Part shown: piece by piece, positions 17,466 to 26,498 of the stretch
Layout of the letters: each line of letters starts with the position of its first letter
Numbering within the stretch: position 1 is the first letter of the stretch
Made by a program: the position numbers and the translations under genes
Assembly: GCF_027853915.1 (NCBI RefSeq)
Contig: NZ_JAQGLA010000002.1
Coordinates: 62,001-126,000 of the forward strand
Length of the DNA stretch: 64,000 nucleotides
Reading direction: 5' to 3'
Origin: Saccharopolyspora oryzae
GTDB lineage: Bacteria > Actinomycetota > Actinomycetes > Mycobacteriales > Pseudonocardiaceae
Notes under the pieces: generated by a model
What the model was told of the DNA's origin: nothing
The model's database searches: none
Seen by the model: the letters and a program-made list of their open reading frames with translations, nothing else

Positions 17466-19202
17466 CTACCGGGTCGGCATGCGTCCGGGGACCAGCAGCT
17501 CCGTGTTCCGGTCGCCGAGCTCGCCGAGCTTGGCGAGGTCGGTGTGCGGGTTGTTGAAGGACAGCTCCCGGTACAGGGAGGCCAGCGCCTCCGGGGACCG
17601 GTCGTCGTAGTCGACCTGGTAGGGGCTGTCGGCTTCGATCAGCGTGGTGAACAGCGACAGCGTGCCGTCCGCGTTGTCCACCACTTCGATGATCCGGGCC
17701 AGCTGCGGGAAGTCCACGTGGGACGCGGTGTTGATCTCCCAGAAGCCGCAGGCCGGGTCGTCGGCGTGGTGCGGGGTGATCGTGTTCTGGTGGGTGTGCC
17801 CGTTGACCCAGGCCAGCACGTTCGGGAAGCGCTTGAGCAGCCGCACCACCGAGGCACCGCTCATGCGGATTTCGCCGGGGCGGCGGAAGTCCGGCAGCAG
17901 CGCGGTCATCGTCCCGCTGGTGTGGTGGCTGAACAGCACGAACAGCTCGTCAGTGGCCGACTGCTGCTGCTTCCGGCCGAGTTCGTCGTAGTAGACGGAG
18001 CTGCCGGCGGTGAGCACCTTCTCCAGCCAGCGGAACTGCGCGAGGCCCAGCGAACCCTCGGCGAAGCCGGCGGTGTTGGTGCTGTCCAGGCTGATCCCGG
18101 TCACGCCGGGCGCGATCGGGAAGGTGTAGTACGACTCGTCGTCCGAGCTGAACCCGTGGCCGACCGGACCGGGCCCGGTGTTGGCCGGGTCGAGGTGCGC
18201 CCGGATGAACTCCTCGGTGTTGAACGGCCGACGCCGTTCGTCCGGGGTCACGGTGCGCACCAGCCCGGTGCGGGTGTCCATGACATCGGCCGTGCGCTGC
18301 TCGCTGCGCCCTTCCATGAGGGCGACGATCTCGCGGGTTTCGCGCTCGTCCCGACCGATGATCTTGCGCGATCCGGTGTACCAGTCGGCCAGTCCTGGGA
18401 TCAGTTGGTCCGGCACGGTTCCCACGACGCTGTTGTCGTGGTTGCCGAACACGGCGTACCAGGGCATGCGCAGTCCCGGGCTGTCGAAGGAGCGGATGGC
18501 GTCGTCGAGCAGGCCGGCCAGCACCGGGAAACCGGCCTCCCGGAACCGGTCCGAGACATCCCCATCGGGATGCCAGTACAGCGGATCGCCGGAGTCCTGC
18601 ACACCTTCGTAAGTGGTCAGGTCGCCGGTGTTCGGCGTGATCCGACCACCGTTGAGCACGCCGAAGTACCAGTCGAGCTCGGCGAGTTCGTGGTTGTCGG
18701 TGCTGTCCCCAGTGGTGATCATGAAGTCGATCGGGCGTCCGGTCACCGGCGCCCCGGGCAACGAGTTCACCCGCCGCACGAGGTGCGCCGCACCGAGCGC
18801 GGTGAGCGTCTCCTGCGGGCGGTGCGCCCCGGCCGCCAGCGGGTGGACGTACTCGAAGCGGGCCGGGCTCTGCGCATCCACCAGGTGCAGGTCCGTGAAC
18901 TGCGTGAACGCAGCAACTGGAACCCTGCGGTCAACGCGGTCCGCCCGGGCCACCACCAGGTCGGTCCGGACCACCTGCGGCCACCCCGGACCGGCCGTGA
19001 GCCGCCGGTACCCGTCGCCCGCGACCGGCTGGGCCGCGGCCTGCAGCGTGGTGCCGGCGCTGTGCGCCAGCTGCGGGCTCGCGCCTCGCGCGAACGACGG
19101 TGTCGAACCCAGCAACCCGGCGCCGAGAACGGTTCCGGTAATGCCCGCAACTCGGAGGAAGCCGCGCCTGTTGATCCCTGCCATACCTGTCCACCAGCCC
19201 AT
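17466..19202 (-). CDS. Tat-exported metallophosphoesterase (TIGR03767-like)
   Basis: 578 residues. The N-terminus carries a twin-arginine signal (INRRGFLRVAGITGTVLGAG), so the protein is probably exported folded. Metallophosphoesterase motifs are FTDLHL, TTGDSTDNHE, FGNHD and, near the C-terminus, NGHTHQN. These supply the two-metal-site Asp, Asn and His ligands. The family name is from recollection of actinobacterial phosphoesterases of this size. The substrate is unknown. GTG or ATG starts at 19202 and 19184 are both possible; either keeps the Tat motif. Confidence 0.85.
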   Translation of the reverse strand: MGWWTGMAGINRRGFLRVAGITGTVLGAGLLGSTPSFARGASPQLAHSAGTTLQAAAQPVAGDGYRRLTAGPGWPQVVRTDLVVARADRVDRRVPVAAFTQFTDLHLVDAQSPARFEYVHPLAAGAHRPQETLTALGAAHLVRRVNSLPGAPVTGRPIDFMITTGDSTDNHELAELDWYFGVLNGGRITPNTGDLTTYEGVQDSGDPLYWHPDGDVSDRFREAGFPVLAGLLDDAIRSFDSPGLRMPWYAVFGNHDNSVVGTVPDQLIPGLADWYTGSRKIIGRDERETREIVALMEGRSEQRTADVMDTRTGLVRTVTPDERRRPFNTEEFIRAHLDPANTGPGPVGHGFSSDDESYYTFPIAPGVTGISLDSTNTAGFAEGSLGLAQFRWLEKVLTAGSSVYYDELGRKQQQSATDELFVLFSHHTSGTMTALLPDFRRPGEIRMSGASVVRLLKRFPNVLAWVNGHTHQNTITPHHADDPACGFWEINTASHVDFPQLARIIEVVDNADGTLSLFTTLIEADSPYQVDYDDRSPEALASLYRELSFNNPHTDLAKLGELGDRNTELLVPGRMPTR

Positions 19203-19342
19203 GCGCCCTGAACATCGAAGTTATCGGAAAAACTTTCACGTTTTCCGGGCGCAGTCCACCCCCAGACAGGTGACGAAAACGCGAACAACGACCAACGACT
19301 CGGAACGTCCACAGTGGCCGGCGCAGGCCCGGACGTCGGCGG

Positions 19343-20167
19343 TCAGACCAGCGGACGGCCCGCTCGGATCCGACGGCGGAGATCCCAGAGGACCAGGTTG
19401 AACGGGAAGTGCCGCAGCACTGCCGGCGAGCGTCGGACGATCGCAGCGATCACAGCCATCAACCGGTCGAACCGGCGCTGATCCTGGGCGGTCCAGGGCA
19501 GCCGCATCTCAGCCCGGAAGGGTGCGGGCAGGAACCCGGTCGTGACGAACTTGTTGAAGCGCCCGAACAGCATCGACAGCGGACGCGGCAGCCAGGCCAA
19601 CATCGTCACGTCCAGGAGGTACTCCCGAACCGTGTCGTCGATGGAGATCCGCTCCAGCGACTCGGTCCAGTACCGCCTGAACGAGGCCAAGTCGCGCGGC
19701 CACGCATCAGGTGGCACCTGCAACGTCGTGCCCAGCACCGCACCGTCGCGGTAGAACGCCTCGGCGGTTGCTGCATCGGGCTCGCCGAAGAAGAGGAGGT
19801 GGAGGTCTTCGAACCCCTTGTACAAGCATGCCGCGACCCACAGCTGAAGATCCGGGTCGAACGCGTTGTAGCTGACCGGACTGGAGTCGGTCGAGCGCAC
19901 TTGAGCGTGAGCGCGGTTGACGCCGCGGCGGAACAGTTCCCGCTCGCGCTCGGTGCCCATCGTCGCGACGGCGATGTAGGCCAGGGTGGTGCGGGTCCGC
20001 TTGACCGGGTGCCGGAAGAGCTGACCGCTCTCCACTCGGCTCTCGACCACTCCGTAACCCACTCCGGGCCTGGCGAGCTGCATGATGACGTTCGCGTTGC
20101 CTGCGAGGAGCCCGGCCCCGAACACCGCGTCCCGGACCTGGGGGGTCGTGCCCGCCGAAACCGTCAC
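19343..20167 (-). CDS. oxygenase MpaB-family (DUF2236) protein
   Basis: About 274 residues related to the MpaB/rubber-oxygenase (Lcp) catalytic domain, usually a haem-binding fold. Recognisable pieces are GNANVIMQLARPGVGYGV near the start, RTRTTLAYIAVATMGTE, and LWVAACLYKGFEDLHLLFFG. A conserved histidine in the HPVKRTRTT stretch may ligate haem. The start at GTG 20167 has a GGAGGG site and is preferred over an upstream in-frame codon at 20203. Divergent from a TetR gene, which probably controls it. Substrate unknown. Confidence 0.8.
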   Translation of the reverse strand: MTVSAGTTPQVRDAVFGAGLLAGNANVIMQLARPGVGYGVVESRVESGQLFRHPVKRTRTTLAYIAVATMGTERERELFRRGVNRAHAQVRSTDSSPVSYNAFDPDLQLWVAACLYKGFEDLHLLFFGEPDAATAEAFYRDGAVLGTTLQVPPDAWPRDLASFRRYWTESLERISIDDTVREYLLDVTMLAWLPRPLSMLFGRFNKFVTTGFLPAPFRAEMRLPWTAQDQRRFDRLMAVIAAIVRRSPAVLRHFPFNLVLWDLRRRIRAGRPLV

Positions 20168-20256
20168 CGTCGCCGCCCTCCGCCACGAGGCCAATCTGCA
20201 CACGGCCGTTTTCAGTTAGGAGACCAGCAGCCCCGCCGATCTGTCAAGATGTGCCC

Positions 20257-20898
20257 ATGAGCACGTCTCCCCTGCGGGTCTACGGCGGAGTGCGGGGCGA
20301 TGACCGCACGGCGGAACGCCGAGCGCAACTGCTCGAGGCCGGACTGGACCTGCTCGGCGCGCCCAGCGACAGCCCTGCCCTGACGGTGCGCGGCGCGTGC
20401 CAGCAGGCCGGGTTGGCCACACGCTACTTCTACGAGAGCTTCGCCGACCGCGACGCGCTGGCCGCCGCTGTGTACGACCACGTGGTGGACGACCTGGCGA
20501 GCACCACGCTCGAAGCGGTGACCACCGCGGGACCGGACGAGCACGCCAAGGCCCGTGCCGGGGTGGAGAACATCGTGCGGACCATCGCCCGGGATCCACG
20601 ACGGGGTCGCCTGCTGTTCTCGGTCAGCCTGAGCAGTCCGCTGCTCGCCCGGCGGCGGTTGGACTCCTCCCGGCTGTTCGCCGCGCTGCTCGGCGGTCAG
20701 GCGCAGGACTTCTACGGCATCACCGAGAGCCCGGACCTGGAGCTGACCACGCACTTCATCGTGGGCGGACTCGCTCAAGCGCTCACGGCCTGGCTCGACG
20801 GCACGCTCCGGCTGGACGAGCCGGACGTGGTCGAACACTGCACGAGGCTCCTCCTGACCATCGCAGCCGGGTTCACATTCCCGGAGGCGGGCGCCTAG
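20257..20898 (+). CDS. TetR-family transcriptional regulator
   Basis: 213 residues with an N-terminal TetR DNA-binding domain (LTVRGACQQAGLATRYFYESFADRDALAAAV, read as the HTH core VRGACQQAGLATRYFYESF). The C-terminal ligand domain is of unknown specificity. It diverges from the MpaB-like gene across about 90 bp, which implies it controls that gene. Its stop codon overlaps tail-to-tail with the stop of the DNA polymerase IV gene on the other strand. Confidence 0.9.
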   Translation: MSTSPLRVYGGVRGDDRTAERRAQLLEAGLDLLGAPSDSPALTVRGACQQAGLATRYFYESFADRDALAAAVYDHVVDDLASTTLEAVTTAGPDEHAKARAGVENIVRTIARDPRRGRLLFSVSLSSPLLARRRLDSSRLFAALLGGQAQDFYGITESPDLELTTHFIVGGLAQALTAWLDGTLRLDEPDVVEHCTRLLLTIAAGFTFPEAGA

Positions 20899-21926
20899 CC
20901 CCTGCCCCGGGGCAGCTCGGCGCGGACCCCCAGCAACCGGACCGGCCGGTCCAGCGGGAAGCGGTCCAGCGCGGTGCGGGCAGCACGCTCGAGGGCATCG
21001 GCGTCCCGCGTGGGGCTCGGCAACGACACACCGTGCGTGTGCGTGGCGAAGCTGGAGTTGCGCACCTTGACCACGATCCGACGGGCCAGCTTGTCCTCCA
21101 CGGCGAGGTCGTCGGCCACCACGTGCGACAAGCGCCGGACCTCCGCGCGCATCTCCTCCACGTCGCGGAGGTCCCGCTGGAAGGTCACCTCCCGGCCGTG
21201 CGAACGGGCCTCGTAGGGCTCGTCCGTGACGGGCGTGGAGTCGTACCCGTGCGCGTGCGCGACCAGCCACGGCCCGACGTTGGGGCCGAACTCCCCTACC
21301 AGGTCGTCCATCTTCGTGCGGGCCAGGTCGCCCACGGTCGCGATGCCGCGGGCGGCGAGCTTCTTCGCGGTCTTCGCGCCGACGCCCCACAGCGCGTCCG
21401 TGGGCAGCTCGGCCATGACCTCGACCCAGTTCGCCATCTCCAACCGGAACACCCCGGCCGGTTTGGCGAAACCGGAAGCGATCTTCGCGCGCAGCTTGTT
21501 GTCCCCGATGCCCACCGAGCACGCCAGCGCAGTGCGCTCCCACACCTGCTTCTGCACGACGCGCGCGGTCTGCTCCGCGTCCTCGGTGTCGACGAGCATG
21601 AACGCCTCGTCCCACCCGGCCACTTCCAGGATGCCGCCCAGATCGCGCAACGCGTTCATCACGTCGGCCGAAGCGGCGAGGTAGGTTTCGCGATCGGCAG
21701 CCAGGAACACCGCTTCGGGGCAGCGGGCCGCAGCCGTCCGCAGCGGAGTCCCGGAGCGAACTCCGAACTCGCGGGCCTCGTAGGAGGCGCCGGCCACCAC
21801 ACCGCGTTGCGTCGGATCGCCGCTGCCCCCGACGAGCACCGGCCGTCCTCGCAGCTCGGGATGGCGCAACAACTCGACGGCCACGATGAACTGATCAAGA
21901 TCCACGTGCAGCACGACCCGTTCCAC
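20895..21926 (-). CDS. dinB: DNA polymerase IV (DinB/Y-family)
   Basis: 343 residues, start GTG at 21926 (VERVVLHVDLDQFIVAVELL). The Y-family palm motifs are DLDQFIVAVE and GWDEAFML, carrying the metal-binding acidic residues. SVGIGDNKLRAKIASGFAKP and LWGVGAKTAKKL (helix-hairpin-helix) follow, and a C-terminal little-finger domain is present (RSHGREVTFQRDL). It performs error-prone translesion synthesis. The first motif is somewhat atypical for DinB. It diverges from the Nudix gene over 61 bp, a plausible DNA-damage or oxidative-stress pair. Confidence 0.9.
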   Translation of the reverse strand: MERVVLHVDLDQFIVAVELLRHPELRGRPVLVGGSGDPTQRGVVAGASYEAREFGVRSGTPLRTAAARCPEAVFLAADRETYLAASADVMNALRDLGGILEVAGWDEAFMLVDTEDAEQTARVVQKQVWERTALACSVGIGDNKLRAKIASGFAKPAGVFRLEMANWVEVMAELPTDALWGVGAKTAKKLAARGIATVGDLARTKMDDLVGEFGPNVGPWLVAHAHGYDSTPVTDEPYEARSHGREVTFQRDLRDVEEMRAEVRRLSHVVADDLAVEDKLARRIVVKVRNSSFATHTHGVSLPSPTRDADALERAARTALDRFPLDRPVRLLGVRAELPRGRG

Positions 21927-21987
21927 GCTGCCAGCATCGACGGGTTCCGCCGATTCCGCCAGGCCTCGGGTGCGCGACACTGGCGAG

Positions 21988-22467
21988 ATGAGCAAGCGAA
22001 GCGCCGGCATCCTGCTGTTCCGGCTCGCCGACGGTGTCCCGCAGGTCCTGCTGGTCCACCCGGGCGGCCCGTTCTGGAAGAACAAGGACGCAGGTGCCTG
22101 GTCGGTCCCCAAGGGCGAGCACGAACCCGACGAAGACGCGCGAGCTGCCGCGATCCGAGAGTTCGCCGAGGAGACCGGAACCGCGCTGACCAGCCAAGAC
22201 CTGCTCCCGCTCGGCGAGGTCAAGCAGCGCAACGGCAAGCTCGTCGCGGCTTGGGCGGTCGAAGGGGACTTCGACGAGACATCCCTGCGCAGCAACGAGT
22301 TCGAGCTGGAGTGGCCACCGCGCTCAGGCCGCCGCCAGAAGTTCCCGGAAGTCGACCGCGCCCTCTGGTGCGACCCGAGCACAGCGCGGGAGAAGCTCAA
22401 CCCAGCACAAGCGGAGTTCGTCGACCGCCTCCTCAACCTCCTCCGCGAAACCGACCGACTGGACTGA
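21988..22467 (+). CDS. Nudix hydrolase
   Basis: 159 residues. A complete Nudix box is visible (GEHEPDEDARAAAIREFAEE followed by TG), giving the G-x5-E-x7-RE-x2-EE-x-G pattern that binds the metal and the diphosphate. WSVPKGE precedes it. The start MSKRSAGILLFRLADG at 21988 matches the family; an in-frame GTG at 21970 is less likely. Related proteins resemble diadenosine-polyphosphate or NTP pyrophosphatases, but the substrate cannot be read from sequence. Confidence 0.9.
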   Translation: MSKRSAGILLFRLADGVPQVLLVHPGGPFWKNKDAGAWSVPKGEHEPDEDARAAAIREFAEETGTALTSQDLLPLGEVKQRNGKLVAAWAVEGDFDETSLRSNEFELEWPPRSGRRQKFPEVDRALWCDPSTAREKLNPAQAEFVDRLLNLLRETDRLD

Positions 22468-22471
22468 GAAC

Positions 22472-22509
22472 CCGGCACGTGGCCATGCAGCAGCGAACCC
22501 ACGTGCCGG
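22472..22509 (+). terminator. hairpin just after the Nudix gene
   Basis: CCGGCACGTGG and CCACGTGCCGG form a perfect 11-bp stem around a 16-base loop, beginning five bases after the Nudix stop. Likely the first of two tandem terminators. Confidence 0.55.
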
Positions 22510-22522
22510 TCACGTCCACAGC

Positions 22523-22558
22523 GAAGCCCCGCCCGGCTCGATGGCCGGGCGGGGCTTC
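22523..22558. terminator. 15-bp bidirectional terminator hairpin
   Basis: GAAGCCCCGCCCGGC pairs perfectly with GCCGGGCGGGGCTTC around a six-base loop, followed by GTTCGTTC. It separates the convergent Nudix (+) and MFS (-) genes and can serve both. Confidence 0.75.
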
Positions 22559-22610
22559 GTTCGTTCACCTGCGCAACTTCGCTGCCGCTGCTGGCAGAGC
22601 GCGGACGGGC

Positions 22611-23948
22611 TCAGTCCTCGATCGAGGTTTCCTTGGTCTCCTTGGCGAGCAGCAGGGCGATCAGCGTGATCGCGCCCATCGCCGCCAGGTAGACGCCGAC
22701 CCAGCCCAGGCCGTAGGAGCTGGCCAGCCAGGTCGCGATGTAGGGCGCGACGGAGGCGCCCAGCAGGCTGGCCAGGTTGTAGGACACCGAAGCGCCCGTG
22801 TAGCGCACGGCGGTGGGGAACAACTCCGGCAGCACCGCGCCCATCGGACCGAACGTCATGCCCATCAAGCCGAGGCCGACGATCAGGAACGACAGGGTCG
22901 CGACCGACGAGTTCGCACCGAACCACGGACCCAGCAGCAGGCCGAACACGATGATCGCGATGGTGGTGACGATCAGCGTGGGCCGGCGCCCGTAGCGGTC
23001 GGCCAGCAGACCCGCAACCGGCACCGTCAGGCCGAAGAACACCACGCCGATCATCAGCATGATCAGGAACGGCGAGCGCTCGTAGCCCAGACCGGTCTTG
23101 GCCGTGCCGAACGACAGCGAGAACACCGTCATCAGGTAGAACAGCACGTAGGTGGCCAGCATGATGAAGGTGCCCAGCACCAACGCCTTGAAGTCGCTGC
23201 GGAAGACCTGCGCGAAGGGGACCTTGGCCCGCTCGTTGCGCTCCACGACCTTCGAGAACGCCGGGGTCTCGTGCATGCTCAGGCGCACCCACAGGCCGAC
23301 GATCACCAGCGCCGCCGAGACCAGGAACGGCACTCGCCAGCCCCAGGCCAGGAACGTCTGGTCGTCCATCACCTCGGACAGCAGCAGGAACAGGCCGTTG
23401 GCGAAGAAGAACCCGATCGGCGCGCCGAGCTGCGGGAAGGTGCCGAAGAACGCGCGCTTGTGCGCGGGGGCGTTCTCGGTGGCCAGCAGCGCGGCACCAC
23501 CCCACTCACCGCCGAGGCCCAGCCCTTGCCCGAACCGGCACAGCGCCAGCAGCAGCGGCGCGACGATGCCGATCTGCTCGTAGCCGGGCAGCAGGCCGAT
23601 CACCACGGTGGAGATTCCCATGGTCAGCAGCGAGGCCACCAGCGTCGACTTGCGGCCGATGCGGTCGCCGAAGTGGCCGAAGAGCGCGGAGCCGACCGGC
23701 CGGGCCACGAAGGCGATCGCGAAGGTGGCCAGCGATTGCAGGGTCGCGGCGGTGGCGTCGCCCGCTGGGAAGAACAGGTGCGGGAACACCAGCACGGCTG
23801 CGGTCGCGTAGACGTAGAAGTCGTAGAACTCGATCGACGTGCCTACGAGGCTGGCGAGGACCACCTGTCGCGTCGAGTTCCGCGGGGTGGGATTCCCCGA
23901 TGCTCCTGATCCCCGCACCTCTGGTGCTGGGACGTGGCCGACAGCCAT
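22611..23948 (-). CDS. MHS-family MFS metabolite:proton symporter
   Basis: 445 residues with about twelve hydrophobic segments. Metabolite/H+ symporter hallmarks are GTSIEFYDFYVYATAA near residue 36, the loop motif GHFGDRIGRKSTL, and GLGLGGEWGGAALLATENAP. A second RYGRRP loop lies after segment 7-8. This subfamily of inner-membrane permeases (ProP, ShiA, KgtP) imports organic acids, betaines or shikimate; the substrate is unknown. GGAGG lies upstream of the ATG at 23948. It ends the minus-strand unit at the 22523-22558 hairpin. Confidence 0.9.
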   Translation of the reverse strand: MAVGHVPAPEVRGSGASGNPTPRNSTRQVVLASLVGTSIEFYDFYVYATAAVLVFPHLFFPAGDATAATLQSLATFAIAFVARPVGSALFGHFGDRIGRKSTLVASLLTMGISTVVIGLLPGYEQIGIVAPLLLALCRFGQGLGLGGEWGGAALLATENAPAHKRAFFGTFPQLGAPIGFFFANGLFLLLSEVMDDQTFLAWGWRVPFLVSAALVIVGLWVRLSMHETPAFSKVVERNERAKVPFAQVFRSDFKALVLGTFIMLATYVLFYLMTVFSLSFGTAKTGLGYERSPFLIMLMIGVVFFGLTVPVAGLLADRYGRRPTLIVTTIAIIVFGLLLGPWFGANSSVATLSFLIVGLGLMGMTFGPMGAVLPELFPTAVRYTGASVSYNLASLLGASVAPYIATWLASSYGLGWVGVYLAAMGAITLIALLLAKETKETSIED

Positions 23949-24545
23949 GGCGCCACAACCTCCTCGTTAACACGATCGGACCACTGCACTGTAATCCGCG
24001 GCCGACCACTTGCCGAGACGGGGTTCCCGAATGGTGGACATCATCACCTGATGCGCACTCTCCGCGAGCGACCGGGAACTGGCCGCTGATGTCGGTTTTC
24101 GAGGCGAGATGACCGGCCCACCTCGTGCTGCGCGCAGCACGACCAAGCACACGTGTCCCATATTTCGAGAAGAGCCGGTCCTCGCCCCCGGTGACCAGAC
24201 CTGCCGATCGCAACAACCAATCGAGACCAGCGGATACAACAGCCCCAGCGTTCGATCGCTCTCCGCATCCAACCATTCACGCTGCGGGCAGCGAGCCGGT
24301 TTCGGGCACGAGCGCTGACGTCACCACCACATGCACGCGGCGGTGACGCCTGACATCGGCCGTCTTGCCGCACCTGCGGGCTCGCCGGAAACGGTGCCGG
24401 TTCTGGACAATCCACCTGAGGCGATCAGTTCAACACGCATCGTTGAGCCGGATCCTGCACGTCCCCACCGACCGAAAAATCGGTCGCTCCAGTGAGATTC
24501 GGCGCGCATCATGGGGCGGCACAGTCGTTTTGCCCGAGGAGTTCC
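23949..24545. other. divergent intergenic region, no gene seen
   Basis: About 600 bp between the MFS gene (-) and an acetyltransferase gene (+). Short open frames have no plausible codon bias. A 7-bp palindrome CGACCGA-AAAA-TCGGTCG (24469-24486) lies about 60 bp before the acetyltransferase start and could be an operator. Confidence 0.45.
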
Positions 24546-25046
24546 ATGCCCGATACCGAGTCAACGGACGTGCCGGAGATGCGGACAGAGCAGGATCGCA
24601 GCCGCTCGAACAAGCTCCACACGCCTCGGCATTGCAACACCGACACAGGCGGGGACGTCGACTACCGCTGGCGGGGCGAGGTGTCCGACGACGAGCTGGT
24701 CGACCTGACCCTGTCACACGGCGGGAACCCGGAATCCGGTTGGTGGGACCGGATTCGGGCGCACAGCTTGGGCTGGGTGACCGGCCGACTCCCCGACGGG
24801 GCTCTGATCGGCTTCGTCAACGTCGCGTGGGACGGGTCCGATCACGCGTTCCTGCTCGACACGAAGGTCAACCCCGAGCACCAGCGCGGCGGGATCGGGA
24901 CCGAACTGGTGCGTCGTGCCGCCGACGGTGCGGCGCGCGCCGGATGCACTTGGCTGCACGTCGACTTCGAGCCGCACCTGCGCGGTTTCTACTTCGACGC
25001 CTGCGGTTTCCGCCCCACCGACGCCGGGCTCATCGCCCTGCGCTGA
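24546..25046 (+). CDS. GNAT-family N-acetyltransferase
   Basis: 166 residues. The acetyl-CoA motif A is LLDTKVNPEHQRGGIGTELVRRAADGA (core HQRGGIGTEL), followed by a C-terminal GFYFDACGFRPT segment typical of GNAT motif B. The ATG at 24546 has a GAGGAG site six bases upstream. The acceptor substrate is unknown. The gene is monocistronic and convergent with the alpha/beta hydrolase gene, only eight bases apart. Confidence 0.88.
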   Translation: MPDTESTDVPEMRTEQDRSRSNKLHTPRHCNTDTGGDVDYRWRGEVSDDELVDLTLSHGGNPESGWWDRIRAHSLGWVTGRLPDGALIGFVNVAWDGSDHAFLLDTKVNPEHQRGGIGTELVRRAADGAARAGCTWLHVDFEPHLRGFYFDACGFRPTDAGLIALR

Positions 25047-25054
25047 CCGGCCGC

Positions 25055-25873
25055 TCACCGGGCCAGGAACTCGGTGATCAATGCGGTCAGCTGCGCCGGG
25101 TTGTCCTCCTGCACCAGGTGGCCGCTCTGGTCGATCCAGGTCAGGTCGGCGCGCGGGATGCGCTCGGCCAGCTGTTCCGCCCGGTCGGCCGGCAGCCACT
25201 GGTCCTGGTCACCCCATGCGATGAGCACCGGGCAGTCGAGCTCGGAGTACCGGTCCTCGACCTCGCGGGTGTAGCGCTCGTCGGCCTGGCCGATCTGGCG
25301 GTAGAAGGCCGGTTGCCCCGCTTCGCCGAGCCACGGCGCGACCAGCTCGTCCAGCACGTCGCTGCGCAGTTCCCGGTGGGCCGCAGTGGCGATGTAGCGG
25401 CGGACCAGCGCTTCGTGCAGCAGCGGGGGCAGTGCGGCGAAGACCTCGGAGTTGTCGTGCACCAGCCGGAAGAACTCCGATCCCCACGGCCGAACGCTCA
25501 CCGCGTCCACCAGCATCAGCCGCTGGTAGCGGGCCCCGCTGAGCAGCGCCGTCCGCAGCGCCACCGCACCACCGAAGTCGTGGGCGATGACAGCCGGTTC
25601 CCGCAGTCCCCAGTGCTGCAGCAGCTCGGCGAACACCTCCTGCTGGGCGGCCAGCGAGACGTTCTGACCGTCGCGCTTCTCGGACTGCCCGTAGCCCGGC
25701 ATGTCCCAGACGAACACCCGGTACCGGCTGCTCAGCGCCGCGGCGACGTCCCGCCAGACGTAGGAGGAGAACGGCGTGCCGTGCATCAGCACCACCGGAT
25801 CCCCCTGCCCGAAGCTCGCCCAGCGAACCGTCCCGTGCGCCGACTCGAACCGCTCCGGCAGCTCCCAACCCAT
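25055..25873 (-). CDS. alpha/beta-fold hydrolase, haloalkane-dehalogenase/epoxide-hydrolase type
   Basis: 272 residues. The oxyanion motif is LMHGTPFSSYVWRDV; the nucleophile elbow is AHDFGGAVA, with Asp rather than Ser at the nucleophile position. This is the pattern of dehalogenases and epoxide hydrolases rather than esterases. The catalytic acid lies near AWGDQDQWLP and the histidine in DQSGHLVQEDNP. A GGAGG site lies six bases before the ATG at 25873. It diverges from a CGNR zinc-finger regulator over a region with two direct repeats, so expression is probably controlled by that protein. Confidence 0.87.
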   Translation of the reverse strand: MGWELPERFESAHGTVRWASFGQGDPVVLMHGTPFSSYVWRDVAAALSSRYRVFVWDMPGYGQSEKRDGQNVSLAAQQEVFAELLQHWGLREPAVIAHDFGGAVALRTALLSGARYQRLMLVDAVSVRPWGSEFFRLVHDNSEVFAALPPLLHEALVRRYIATAAHRELRSDVLDELVAPWLGEAGQPAFYRQIGQADERYTREVEDRYSELDCPVLIAWGDQDQWLPADRAEQLAERIPRADLTWIDQSGHLVQEDNPAQLTALITEFLAR

Positions 25874-25899
25874 CACGCACCTCCGTTACCTTCTAACTG

Positions 25900-25933
25900 C
25901 CTATGCCAGTAACGTTACCCCCTATGTCAATAA
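25900..25933. promoter_or_regulatory. pair of direct repeats, operator candidate
   Basis: CCTATGCCAGTAA (25900-25912) and CCTATGTCAATAA (25921-25933) are 21 bp apart, two helical turns, in the 77-bp divergent promoter of the hydrolase and CGNR genes. GTTACC/GGTAAC elements flank them. Likely the binding site for the CGNR regulator. Confidence 0.5.
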
Positions 25934-25950
25934 GCCGGTAACATGGAGGC

Positions 25951-26481
25951 ATGGCCTACGACCGCCCGCCCGCACCGCCCGAGCTGCAACCAGTGGAGGC
26001 GTTCGGCAACTCCGCACGATTCCTGTACGACGAGGATGCGCTCGTCGATCTCGGGGACGCCCGGACGTGGTTGCGCGAGCACGGCTGGGGCGAAGTCGCC
26101 GACGAGCTGGACGACTCCACGAGGGAAGAGCTGTTCAGAGCGCGCGAAGCGATCCGCGAACACCTCGCCGGGACCGACTCCGCGCCGCTCAACGACTACG
26201 CCCGCCGCCTGCTCCGGGCACCTCAGTGGCAACACGGCGAGATCGCGATCCCGGTCGACGGAAGCACCGCGGCGGAGCGGATGATCGGCGACCTCGTGGT
26301 CGCACTGGTGGTGGCGGATCTGAGCGGGAAGCCCGGACGCCTCAAGGTCTGCCAGGCCGAGGACTGCCGCTGGCTCTACTACGACCGCTCCCCCGGCAAC
26401 AACAGCATCTGGTGCAGCATGGACATCTGCGGTGCCCGCCACAAGATGCGCGCCTACCGCGCCCGCCGCAAGGACACCTGA
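25951..26481 (+). CDS. CGNR zinc-finger protein, probable regulator
   Basis: 176 residues. The C-terminal zinc finger is CQAEDCRWLYYDRSPGNNS followed by WCSMDICGARHKMRAYRAR. This gives the Cys-x4-Cys and Cys-x4-Cys ligand pairs and the CGxR-type core (CGAR here) of the family. The N-terminal part is the stress-response-like ligand domain. The family is thought to be transcriptional regulators. It diverges from the hydrolase gene and probably controls it and itself. The ATG at 25951 has GGAGG immediately upstream, so the spacing is unusually tight and the transcript could be nearly leaderless. Confidence 0.85.
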   Translation: MAYDRPPAPPELQPVEAFGNSARFLYDEDALVDLGDARTWLREHGWGEVADELDDSTREELFRAREAIREHLAGTDSAPLNDYARRLLRAPQWQHGEIAIPVDGSTAAERMIGDLVVALVVADLSGKPGRLKVCQAEDCRWLYYDRSPGNNSIWCSMDICGARHKMRAYRARRKDT

Positions 26482-26498
26482 CCCGGGATGGTGAACGG

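Noticed and set aside
16344-19211. 955-codon plus-strand open frame
   Set aside because: Antisense to the universal stress protein and phosphoesterase genes; GC-rich third positions create long shadow frames. No family features.
20397-23909. 1170-codon plus-strand open frame
   Set aside because: Runs through TetR in another frame and antisense to DinB and MFS; composition is low-complexity Arg, Gln, Gly, Asp.
23967-24272. 101-codon minus-strand frame upstream of the MFS gene
   Set aside because: Amino-acid make-up and codon use are not protein-like and no ribosome-binding site is near.
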